From Sphingomonas kyeonggiensis (GTDB taxonomy: Bacteria > Pseudomonadota > Alphaproteobacteria > Sphingomonadales > Sphingomonadaceae): a stretch of 64,000 bases of DNA. Location: contig NZ_JAUSTJ010000002.1 of NCBI RefSeq assembly GCF_030812785.1, positions 992,001-1,056,000 on the forward strand, read 5' to 3'. The notes below the pieces were generated by a model. The model made no database searches. It was not told the DNA's origin and worked only from the letters and a program-made list of their open reading frames with translations. Positions 53,549-64,000 of the stretch are shown one piece after another (positions within the stretch are counted from its first letter, which is position 1; every line of letters begins with the position of its first letter). The translations under genes and the position numbers were made by a program.

Positions 53549-55075
53549 ATGTCGTCGACGATCGAGGAACTGGAACGCCGCCGCGCCGCCGCCCGCTTGG
53601 GCGGAGGGCAGAAGCGGATCGACGCGCAGCACGCCAAGGGCAAGCTCACCGCGAGGGAGCGTGTCGAAGTGCTGCTCGACCAGGGCTCGTTCGAGGAGCT
53701 CGACATGTATGTCGAGCATAATTGCGTCGACTTCGGCATGCAGGACCAGATCGTCCCCGGTGACGGCGTCGTTACCGGATCGGGCACGATCAACGGCCGC
53801 CTCGTCTTCGTGTTCAGCCAGGACTTCACCGTGTTCGGCGGTTCGCTCAGCGAACGTCATGCACAGAAGATCTGCAAGATCATGGACATGGCGATGAAGG
53901 TCGGCGCGCCCGTGATCGGCCTCAACGACAGCGGCGGCGCGCGCATCCAGGAGGGTGTCGCGTCGCTCGGCGGCTATGCCGAGGTGTTCCAGCGCAACGT
54001 GCTGGCATCGGGCGTGGTGCCGCAGCTGAGCCTGATCATGGGCCCCTGTGCTGGAGGCGCAGTTTACTCCCCCGCGATGACCGACTTCATCTTCATGGTG
54101 AAGGATTCATCGTACATGTTCGTCACCGGCCCGGATGTAGTGAAGACCGTTACAAACGAGATCGTCACGCAGGAGGAACTGGGTGGTGCGGTGACGCATA
54201 CCACGAAGTCGGGGGTCGCTGACGTGGCCTTCGATAACGATATCGAGGCGCTGCTCGCGGCCCGCGACTTCGTGGACTTCTTGCCAGCCTCGAACCGCGA
54301 GCAGGTGCCCGAGCGGCCGTGCGACGATCCCTGGGATCGCCTGGAGCCGAGCCTCGACAGCCTGATCCCCCCGAGCGCCAACCAGCCCTATGACATGCAC
54401 GAGCTCATCAAGAAGACGCTCGACGAGGGCGAGTTCTTCGAGCTGCAGCCGAGCCATGCCGGCAACATCCTGATCGGCTTCGGCCGGATCGAGGGGCGCA
54501 CGGTGGGCGTGGTCGCCAACCAGCCGATGGTGCTGGCCGGATGCCTCGACATCAACTCGTCGAAAAAGGCCGCGCGGTTCGTGCGCTTCTGCGACGCGTT
54601 CGAGATCCCGATCGTGACCTTTGTCGACGTGCCGGGCTTCCTGCCGGGTGTCGGCCAGGAGCATTCGGGGATCATCAAGCACGGCGCCAAGCTGCTCTAC
54701 GCCTATGCCGAGGCGACGGTGCCCAAGATCACGGTGATCACCCGCAAGGCCTATGGCGGCGCCTATGACGTGATGGCCTCCAAGCATCTGCGCGGCGATC
54801 TGAATTACGCCTGGCCGACCGCCGAGATCGCGGTGATGGGCGCTAAGGGCGCGGTGGAGATCATCTTCCGCGGCAAGACGCCGGAAGAGATCGCCGAGCG
54901 GACCGCCGAATATGAGGCACGCTTCGCCAATCCGTTTGTTGCAGCTGCGAAGGGTTTCGTGGACGAGGTGATCATGCCGCACTCCACCCGCCGCCGCATC
55001 GCCCTGGGGCTCCGCAAGCTGCGGGGCAAGCAGCTCGAGAATCCGTGGAAGAAGCACGACAACATCCCGCTGTGA
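53549..55075 (+). CDS. pccB: Propionyl-CoA carboxylase beta subunit
   Basis: A 508-residue carboxyltransferase that moves CO2 from biotin to propionyl-CoA, giving methylmalonyl-CoA. It contains the acyl-CoA-binding N-half ([41 protein letters not shown]) and the carboxybiotin C-half ([60 protein letters not shown]). Glycine pairs for the oxyanion holes are in both. The last part [29 protein letters not shown] is typical of PccB. The alpha subunit is encoded about 4.6 kb further on in the same run of genes. Confidence 0.97.
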   Translation: MSSTIEELERRRAAARLGGGQKRIDAQHAKGKLTARERVEVLLDQGSFEELDMYVEHNCVDFGMQDQIVPGDGVVTGSGTINGRLVFVFSQDFTVFGGSLSERHAQKICKIMDMAMKVGAPVIGLNDSGGARIQEGVASLGGYAEVFQRNVLASGVVPQLSLIMGPCAGGAVYSPAMTDFIFMVKDSSYMFVTGPDVVKTVTNEIVTQEELGGAVTHTTKSGVADVAFDNDIEALLAARDFVDFLPASNREQVPERPCDDPWDRLEPSLDSLIPPSANQPYDMHELIKKTLDEGEFFELQPSHAGNILIGFGRIEGRTVGVVANQPMVLAGCLDINSSKKAARFVRFCDAFEIPIVTFVDVPGFLPGVGQEHSGIIKHGAKLLYAYAEATVPKITVITRKAYGGAYDVMASKHLRGDLNYAWPTAEIAVMGAKGAVEIIFRGKTPEEIAERTAEYEARFANPFVAAAKGFVDEVIMPHSTRRRIALGLRKLRGKQLENPWKKHDNIPL

Positions 55076-55083
55076 GGTCCGAG

Positions 55084-55296
55084 ATGGCCAGCTATCGGCA
55101 AATTCAGGATCGGGTGAAGGCTACTGACGGCTACGTGCCGAAGACCTGCTGGATTGCTGATATTAAAGCCGCGCATGGACTTACCACTCGCCAGGCGCCC
55201 AATCGGCAGTCAGCTAACTCGCGACTACATCCCTGCCCCGATAAGAAGCGTCCATCGATAGAAGCGGCGCTCCGTCACTATGGAATGGTGAAATGA
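55084..55296 (+). CDS. Small conserved hypothetical protein
   Basis: A 70-residue protein: MASYRQIQDRVKATDGYVPK, then TCWIADIKAAHGLTTRQAPN, then RQSANSRLHPCPDKKRPSIE and AALRHYGMVK. The segment VPKTCWIA..K...GLT...APNRQ....R.HPCP..KRP.IE.AL...G recurs, as I recall, in small proteins of many alphaproteobacteria, often in mobile or accessory places. No function is known to me. It starts 9 bp after pccB and overlaps mce by 4 bp (ATGA at 55293), so it belongs to the operon by position. Codon use is slightly less GC-rich than its neighbours. Confidence 0.8.
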   Translation: MASYRQIQDRVKATDGYVPKTCWIADIKAAHGLTTRQAPNRQSANSRLHPCPDKKRPSIEAALRHYGMVK

Positions 55297-55712
55297 AACT
55301 CGGCCGCCTCAACCATGTCGGCGTCGCGACGCCTTCGATCGAAGCGTCGATCGCCCTTTACCATGACGTGATGGGCGCGGAAGTGATCCGCGAACCCTTC
55401 GACCTGCCTGCGCAGGGGGTGAAGGTCTGCTTCGTCGACACGCCGAACAGCCAGATCGAACTGATCGAGCCGCTGGGCGAGGGCTCGCCGATCCACGGCT
55501 TCCTGGCCAAGAACCCGGCGGGCGGGCAGCATCACCTCTGCTACGAAGTGCCCGATATCCACGAGGCCAAGGCCTGGTTCGAGGCCAAGGGCGCCAAGGT
55601 GCTCGGCGAGCCGCGCATCGGCGCGCATGGCACGCCGATCTTCTTCGTGCATCCGAAGGACATGGGCGGGGTGCTGACCGAGATCATGGAGACGCCGCGT
55701 GACGGGCATTGA
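55293..55712 (+). CDS. mce: Methylmalonyl-CoA epimerase
   Basis: A 139-residue vicinal oxygen chelate enzyme converting (S)- to (R)-methylmalonyl-CoA so that the mutase can use it. LNHVGVATPSIEASIALYHDVMGAEV holds the first metal His. The second domain half has IHGFLAKNPAGGQHHLCYEVPDIHEA with the next His. GTPIFFVHPKDMGGVLTEIME gives the final Glu. The length and arrangement are standard. It overlaps the upstream small gene and is followed by a palindromic repeat and the mutase gene. Confidence 0.95.
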   Translation: MKLGRLNHVGVATPSIEASIALYHDVMGAEVIREPFDLPAQGVKVCFVDTPNSQIELIEPLGEGSPIHGFLAKNPAGGQHHLCYEVPDIHEAKAWFEAKGAKVLGEPRIGAHGTPIFFVHPKDMGGVLTEIMETPRDGH

Positions 55713-55720
55713 TCGACTGT

Positions 55721-55844
55721 CCCTCTCCCTTTGGGAGAGGGAAGGAGGCGCGCAGCGCCGGGAGGGTGAGGGCGGCTTGGCTTCGTACTCGACCCTCACC
55801 CTTCCGCGCCTTCGGCGCTCCCTCCCTCTCCCAAAGGGAGAGGG
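55721..55844. repeat. Palindromic repeat between mce and the mutase gene
   Basis: CCCTCTCCCTTTGGGAGAGG (55721 on, arm about 50 bp) is mirrored by the reverse complement ending AAAGGGAGAGGG at 55844. Internal stems also form (CTCCC-TTTG-GGAG; GCGC..GCGC). Its right edge supplies the mutase ribosome-binding site. Confidence 0.85.
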
Positions 55845-55847
55845 ATT

Positions 55848-57985
<2,138 letters not shown>

Positions 57986-57989
<4 letters not shown>

Positions 57990-58330
57990 CGGAGATCGAG
58001 GAAGAGCTGGTCGGAGCCGGAGACGGCGAGGCCCTGCTCTACGACTATTTCAAGCACCTCACCTCGCTGTGCATCGTCTCGCTGGGCGGGGTGCTGGCGC
58101 TGGTGCCCTATGGCAAGAGCCTTTCGCCCAAGGCGGTCATCCTGGTGCTGATCGTGCTGGCGGCGGCGGGATTGCTCTCCTTCTCTGGCGCGGGCGAGAT
58201 CGTGCGTGCGCGGTTCAAACGCAAGCCGCTGAACAACAACGTCAATTTCTGCCGGATCGGTGCGCCCGTGCTGCTTTCCATCGGCGTCGGCATGTTCGTC
58301 TATCTCTTCACCCGGACCCTGCTACCATGA
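57986..58330 (+). CDS. Small membrane protein in the propionate operon
   Basis: A 114-residue protein with three hydrophobic helices: [40 protein letters not shown] and [22 protein letters not shown]. The N-terminus is acidic ([23 protein letters not shown]) and should be cytoplasmic. It overlaps the mutase stop and the bioB start by 4 bp each, a sign of tight coupling. I know of no role for such a protein in the pathway; it could anchor a complex or take part in transport. No family is recognised. Confidence 0.8.
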
Positions 58331-59319
58331 CCCGTACCGACTGGACCCGCGACGAGATCGCCGCGCTGTTCGACCTGCCCTTCACCGAACTCGTCTTCCG
58401 CGCCGCCGAGGTGCATCGCACGCACCACGCGCCGAACGAGGTCCAGCTCTCGACCCTGCTCAGCATCAAGACCGGTGGCTGCCCCGAGGATTGCGGCTAT
58501 TGCAGCCAGTCGGTCTCGGCCGAGACCGGGCTCAAGGCCACCAAGCTGATGGACGTGCGCCAGGTGCTGCAGGCCGCGGCCCAGGCCAAGGATCACGGCT
58601 CGTCGCGCTTCTGCATGGGCGCTGCCTGGCGCAATCCCAAGGACCGCGACATGCCCGCCATCGTCGAGATGGTGCAGGGTGTGCGCGCGATGGGGATGGA
58701 GACCTGCATGACGCTGGGCATGCTCAGCGAGAAGCAGGCGCAGATGCTCGCCGATGCCGGGCTCGACTATTACAACCACAATATCGATACCTCGCCCGAG
58801 CGCTATGCCGAGGTGATCACCACCCGGACGTTCGAGGAGCGGCTCGACACGCTCGAGCATGTCCGCGAGGCGGGGATCAACGTGTGCTGCGGCGGCATCG
58901 TCGGCATGGGCGAGACCCGGCCGGACCGTGTCGGCTTCATCCATGCTCTGGCCACTCTGCCGGTGCATCCGGGCAGCGTGCCGGTGAACGCGCTGGTGCC
59001 GATCAAGGGCACGGTGCTGGGCAACATGCTGGCGGATACGCCGCTCGCCCAGATCGACGATATCGAGTTCGTCCGTACGATCGCGGTGGCGCGCATCACC
59101 ATGCCGGAGAGCATGGTGCGCCTCTCCGCCGGGCGCGAGAGCATGAGCGACGCGACCCAGGCGCTGTGCTTCCTGGCCGGCGCCAACTCGATCTTCACCG
59201 GCGACAAGCTGCTGACCGCGGGCAATGCCGGCGACGACAAGGATGCGGCGCTGTTCGCGCGGCTTGGCGTGAAGCCGATGCAGGCCGAGGTAAAGGTGGA
59301 GCTGGAGGCGGCGGAGTGA
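58327..59319 (+). CDS. bioB: Biotin synthase BioB
   Basis: A 330-residue radical SAM enzyme inserting sulfur into dethiobiotin. The SAM-cluster cysteines are C52, C56 and C59 in [13 protein letters not shown]. The auxiliary cluster region includes [16 protein letters not shown] and [15 protein letters not shown], with [13 protein letters not shown] further on and [11 protein letters not shown] carrying the Arg ligand. Biotin is the cofactor of PCC, which explains its place in the operon. ATG 58327 overlaps the previous gene (ATGA). A dyad follows at 59328-59368. Confidence 0.96.
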   Translation: MTRTDWTRDEIAALFDLPFTELVFRAAEVHRTHHAPNEVQLSTLLSIKTGGCPEDCGYCSQSVSAETGLKATKLMDVRQVLQAAAQAKDHGSSRFCMGAAWRNPKDRDMPAIVEMVQGVRAMGMETCMTLGMLSEKQAQMLADAGLDYYNHNIDTSPERYAEVITTRTFEERLDTLEHVREAGINVCCGGIVGMGETRPDRVGFIHALATLPVHPGSVPVNALVPIKGTVLGNMLADTPLAQIDDIEFVRTIAVARITMPESMVRLSAGRESMSDATQALCFLAGANSIFTGDKLLTAGNAGDDKDAALFARLGVKPMQAEVKVELEAAE

Positions 59320-59327
59320 ACTTCCGG

Positions 59328-59368
59328 CGGATGATCCGGGCCGGCCATGGGCTCTTCCGGATCATCCG
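59328..59368. repeat. Perfect 12-bp-arm hairpin after bioB
   Basis: CGGATGATCCGG (59328-59339) and CCGGATCATCCG (59357-59368) with a 17-nt loop, 9 bp after the bioB stop and 15 bp before the next ATG. No T-run. It may stabilise the 3' end of the upstream message or slow transcription. Confidence 0.65.
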
Positions 59369-59383
59369 GATGCGAGGCGGCGG

Positions 59384-59713
59384 ATGAAGAGGAGATCGGC
59401 GCTCAACCCGCTTCCGATGGGCCCGCGCAACCCGACGAGTCTCACGCTCGTGCGGATGCGGGGCATCTTCAAGGATATCGGGGTTCTGCGTGCCGATCAG
59501 GACATCGATGAAGAGCGTACGGTCATGCGGATCCGCCTGACGGGGCTGAGCATGCTGCCCCGGACGGATGTGCTCCGCCTTCGCCTCGATCGGGATGAGG
59601 AAATCGAAGTGGCGCTGCCGCGTAGGCTGCGCTGGCGCAAGAAGATCGATCTGTACGAAATCACCAATTGCGACGGAGTGCGCCAACGCTGGGCGCGGAT
59701 CGCGGGAACCTAG
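59384..59713 (+). CDS. Hypothetical protein between bioB and pccA
   Basis: A 109-residue basic protein from ATG 59384: ALNPLPMGPRNPTSLTLVRM, then RGIFKDIGVLRADQDIDEER and a C-terminal RVR-rich part (RRLRWRKKIDLYEITNCDGV). Beta-type segments with DE-rich turns suggest a small PilZ- or SH3-like domain, but the motif set is incomplete. No family is recognised. It ends 10 bp before pccA on the same strand, which supports a real gene. There is no signal peptide or membrane helix. Confidence 0.6.
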   Translation: MKRRSALNPLPMGPRNPTSLTLVRMRGIFKDIGVLRADQDIDEERTVMRIRLTGLSMLPRTDVLRLRLDRDEEIEVALPRRLRWRKKIDLYEITNCDGVRQRWARIAGT

Positions 59714-59723
59714 GCGAGGAAAG

Positions 59724-61742
<2,019 letters not shown>

Positions 61743-61761
61743 GCGTTGGCGCGGGGAACGC

Positions 61762-62472
61762 TTGACGGTGGCGGCGCCAGATGATGGAACCGGCGCCGTG
61801 AGTGATAGCGTTCCCCCGCCCGAGCCCCCCGTCCAGACCCAAGCCGAGGAAAGGGCCGAGGCGCGCGCCGCCGAGACCGCCGCTATCCGGCGCCGCTGGA
61901 TAACCCTGGGCGAAGTGCTGGCGGTGATCGCCGTGATCATCTCGGCGCTTACCCTGTGGAATAACTGGAGCGAGCGGAGCGACAGCAAGGCGGCCGAAAG
62001 CGCAGTCGCCGAGCGCGCCTCCGCCAAGGCCGCCGCGCTGGTGCTCACCACCGCGGATATCGGCAAGCGCTCGCTGACGCTGAAGCCGGCGGCGGCCGAG
62101 CAATCGATCCAGAGCCAGGAAATCCTGTTCCCGACCGCTCTAGGCGCTGCCTCCGCGCGTACTACCGGCGAGCCGCGGATCGAGGTGAGCTGGTTCGAGC
62201 ATGCGCTGGAAAAGGCGCGCGAGGCGGCCAGGCTGCCCGATAACAGCCGTGGCGACGAAAGGCTGCCGGTGGCGATTGTGACGCGCTTCATCGTCGATGG
62301 CGATCCACACGAGGATGTCGCGCTCTACGATATCGGCTACACGATCTCGGGGCGCCTGCTCGGCGGCCACAGCGTGGAGCTGCGCGGGCTGTCGTTCGTC
62401 ACCCGCGTGAAGAAGGGCGCGGCGCAGGCGAAGCTCGATGCGCGCTGGAAGGATGTGCTTCCGGTGAAGTGA
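61762..62472 (+). CDS. Conserved-type hypothetical membrane-anchored protein
   Basis: A 236-residue protein. An N-terminal charged coil (EERAEARAAETAAIRRRWITLGE) precedes a single membrane helix (VLAVIAVIISALTLWNNW). The rest is a soluble domain with helices (SKAAESAVAERASAKAAALVLTTADIGKRS) and beta segments (EDVALYDIGYTISGRLLGGHSVELRGLSFVTRV). Start TTG 61762 after GGGGAA is used; GTG 61798 is an alternative. It follows pccA by 19 bp and might belong to the operon. No family is recognised. Confidence 0.7.
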   Translation: MTVAAPDDGTGAVSDSVPPPEPPVQTQAEERAEARAAETAAIRRRWITLGEVLAVIAVIISALTLWNNWSERSDSKAAESAVAERASAKAAALVLTTADIGKRSLTLKPAAAEQSIQSQEILFPTALGAASARTTGEPRIEVSWFEHALEKAREAARLPDNSRGDERLPVAIVTRFIVDGDPHEDVALYDIGYTISGRLLGGHSVELRGLSFVTRVKKGAAQAKLDARWKDVLPVK

Positions 62473-62515
62473 TTTTGCGGAGAGTGCTGGCGGCGGCTTG
62501 TTTGCTGGCCGCGGG

Positions 62516-62540
62516 CGAAATCGCAGCTTGCGCGATTTCG
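62516..62540 (+). terminator. Hairpin after the pcc-operon tail gene
   Basis: CGAAATCGC and GCGATTTCG form a 9-bp stem with a 7-nt loop 43 bp after the stop, followed by TTTCC. Probable terminator. Confidence 0.6.
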
Positions 62541-62722
62541 TTTCCGCTGGTGACCCCTACGAGCAGACTACCCTCATAGCAAGGTGTTCCAATGCGTCTC
62601 AACCTATTGAGAATGCTTGAGAAGTGTTGCTGGGTGTGTATCCCTTGATTCCACTTTGTCTCGCGAAATCGCGGACTCTTCGTGGGGCAGGGCGGGGTAC
62701 AGAAAAATGAGGGAATCCTGAC

Positions 62723-63880
62723 TTGGCACTCACAGCTCTCAAGGTTCGCACGGCCGGTCCTGGACGGCATTCTGATGGCCATGGCCTCTATCTGGTGGTT
62801 CGCCCGCCAAGCTCTCGTGCCTGGATGCTTCGGATGCAGTTCAAAGGTAGGCGGCGCGATTTCGGCTTGGGCCCAGTCCATGATGTGTCGCTATCGGACG
62901 CGCGATGCCTGGCCGTCGAACTTCGAAAGATGATCCGCAGCGGCAAGGACCCGGTGAAGGAGCGGGGCTTGCGCCGCGCGAGCTCCCCGACCTTCGAGAT
63001 GGTGACACGCCGTTGCTACGAGGCGATGAAGAGTGGCTGGAAGGATCGGCGAAACGTCTCCTGGATTGCCAGCTTCGAAAACCATGTGTTCGGAGAGATC
63101 GGTGCCAAGCGAATAGAGGCGATCGATAGTGTACAGGTGCTCAAGGTGTTGGAGCCAATCTGGCTCGCGAAGCCGGATACGGCACGGCGCCTTCTGCAAA
63201 GGATCGGGACGGTTCTCGATTACGCGCACATCAAGGGCATGATCCCGGCCGAGATTTCCCTACGCTCGGTCACGCGAGGTTTGCCGCGTCAGAACCGGCA
63301 GGTCGAACACCGCGCTGCTATGCCCTACGCCGACGTCCCGGCATTTTTGAAGAAGTTGACGCGGCAGGATCGCAGCATTGGGCGGGACGCCTTGCAACTG
63401 ACCATCCTTACTGCGGTGCGCTCGAACGAGACGCGATATGCGACTTGGGAGGAGTTCGATCTGGATGCCTCGACATGGTCGATCCCGGCGGCGCGCATGA
63501 AGATGAAGCAGCCCCATGTCGTGCCGCTATCCGCGCCCGCATTGGCGCTGCTGAAGCGACTGCGTGCGGAGCACGAAGCCTTGGACGGTCTAATCTCTGT
63601 GGGAAGGATGCTGTTCACTCAGAGCGGAAAGAAGCCGATCAGCGATACGACTATGCTCAAGGCGATCCGTGACATGAAGATTGAGACGATAACAGTACAC
63701 GGTTTCCGAAGCAGCTTTGCCGACTGGGCGGCGGAGTGCACAAGCTTCCCCAAGGAAATCGCCGAGAAGGCCTTAGCGCACCGGGTGCCGAACGCCGTGG
63801 AAGCGGCCTATCGTCGGACGGACTTTTTCGAAAAGCGTCGAGCGCTGATGGCAAAATGGGCCGAATATCTCCGCGCATAA
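62723..63880 (+). CDS. P4-type tyrosine integrase, probable edge of a second mobile element
   Basis: A 385-residue integrase. The N-terminal DUF4102-like arm-binding domain (ALKVRTAGPGRHSDGHGLYLVVRPPSSRAWMLRMQFKGRRRDFGLG) is typical of the P4 group. The core has ILTAVRSNETRYATWEEFD with the first Arg, the Lys region IPAARMKMKQPHVVPLS, HGFRSSFADWAAE with His-x-x-Arg, and LAHRVPNAVEAAYRRTD with the His and catalytic Tyr. Start TTG 62723 is preceded by GAGGGAA. No tRNA is next to it and no att repeat could be found inside the window. The rest of the element would be to the right. Confidence 0.92.
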   Translation: MALTALKVRTAGPGRHSDGHGLYLVVRPPSSRAWMLRMQFKGRRRDFGLGPVHDVSLSDARCLAVELRKMIRSGKDPVKERGLRRASSPTFEMVTRRCYEAMKSGWKDRRNVSWIASFENHVFGEIGAKRIEAIDSVQVLKVLEPIWLAKPDTARRLLQRIGTVLDYAHIKGMIPAEISLRSVTRGLPRQNRQVEHRAAMPYADVPAFLKKLTRQDRSIGRDALQLTILTAVRSNETRYATWEEFDLDASTWSIPAARMKMKQPHVVPLSAPALALLKRLRAEHEALDGLISVGRMLFTQSGKKPISDTTMLKAIRDMKIETITVHGFRSSFADWAAECTSFPKEIAEKALAHRVPNAVEAAYRRTDFFEKRRALMAKWAEYLRA

Positions 63881-63921
63881 GCGATGACTGCTGGGGGGAG
63901 CTGTCATTCACCAGGGTCGTC

Positions 63922-64000
63922 CTAGCTACCCTCCTGCGTGTAAGATTTGACCGCGTAGCCCCGCATGTCGCGCGGCGTATCGATGAAGCCGGCGGCAACC
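63922..64000 (-). CDS. 3' end of an unidentified gene at the window edge
   Basis: On the minus strand the last 25 codons of a frame end at TAG (63922-63924): VAAGFIDTPRDMRGYAVKSY, then TQEGS. The beginning is beyond the window. It is convergent with the integrase. The fragment is too short to assign. Confidence 0.35.
   Translation of the reverse strand, partial: VAAGFIDTPRDMRGYAVKSYTQEGS

Overview
The window is high-GC chromosomal DNA whose gene content and protein style fit an alphaproteobacterium of the Sphingomonadaceae (Sphingomonas or a close relative). The signs are the large TonB-dependent receptor, the Lol system beside GNAT and glutathione peroxidase genes, EttA, a ScfR-type regulator next to a propionyl-CoA/methylmalonyl-CoA operon, and many short palindromic repeats between genes. 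Species was not determined. No rRNA operon, CRISPR array or replication origin was seen.

Layout. 0-11 kb is mostly housekeeping: the end of a TadG-like protein, a PilZ protein, the lipoprotein-release genes lolC-lolD, a GNAT, a glutathione peroxidase, a MraZ-family paralogue coupled to a small Cys protein, a secreted TPR protein, an Lrp regulator, a histidine kinase, a polysaccharide deacetylase and tRNA-Ile2(CAU). 11.4-16.7 kb is a probable organophosphate-scavenging unit: TonB receptor, secreted PI-PLC-like phosphodiesterase and PhoA-type alkaline phosphatase.

16.8-32.3 kb is a 15.5-kb integrated element in tRNA-Pro(UGG). It is bounded by an 18-bp direct repeat (the tRNA 3' end and a copy 2 bp from the dctA stop codon), with tyrosine integrase at the right end and 12-bp-pitch AAAATATACAG repeats inside both ends. 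It carries a phage head module (large terminase, portal, scaffold-like protein, major capsid, two connector candidates, MuF-like minor head protein) but no tail, lysis or replication genes that I can recognise. Cargo includes a GHKL ATPase with a C-terminal PD-(D/E)XK-like motif, a serine recombinase with a 14-bp inverted repeat, an RMF-like 55-residue protein, a frameshifted ART-like gene and several small unknowns. It resembles a capsid-forming satellite or a decayed prophage.

32.3-53 kb is chromosomal: dctA, an M28 peptidase, ettA, a chemotaxis receptor, an outer-membrane protein, a second M28 peptidase, DoxX, acylphosphatase, greB, soluble lytic transglycosylase, dapA, a prolyl-4-hydroxylase-like protein, an RcnB-like protein, an orphan 2Fe-2S subunit, a DODA-type dioxygenase, a GIY-YIG nuclease gene bracketed by inverted REP-like repeats, a class II aldolase and a DUF3829 lipoprotein.

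52-62 kb is a propionate-catabolism locus. A ScfR/RamB-type regulator is divergent from pccB, a small unknown, mce, the methylmalonyl-CoA mutase gene, a small membrane protein, bioB, an unknown and pccA. Together these turn propionyl-CoA into succinyl-CoA and make the biotin that the carboxylase needs. At 62.7 kb a P4-type integrase suggests the edge of a second mobile element running off the window.
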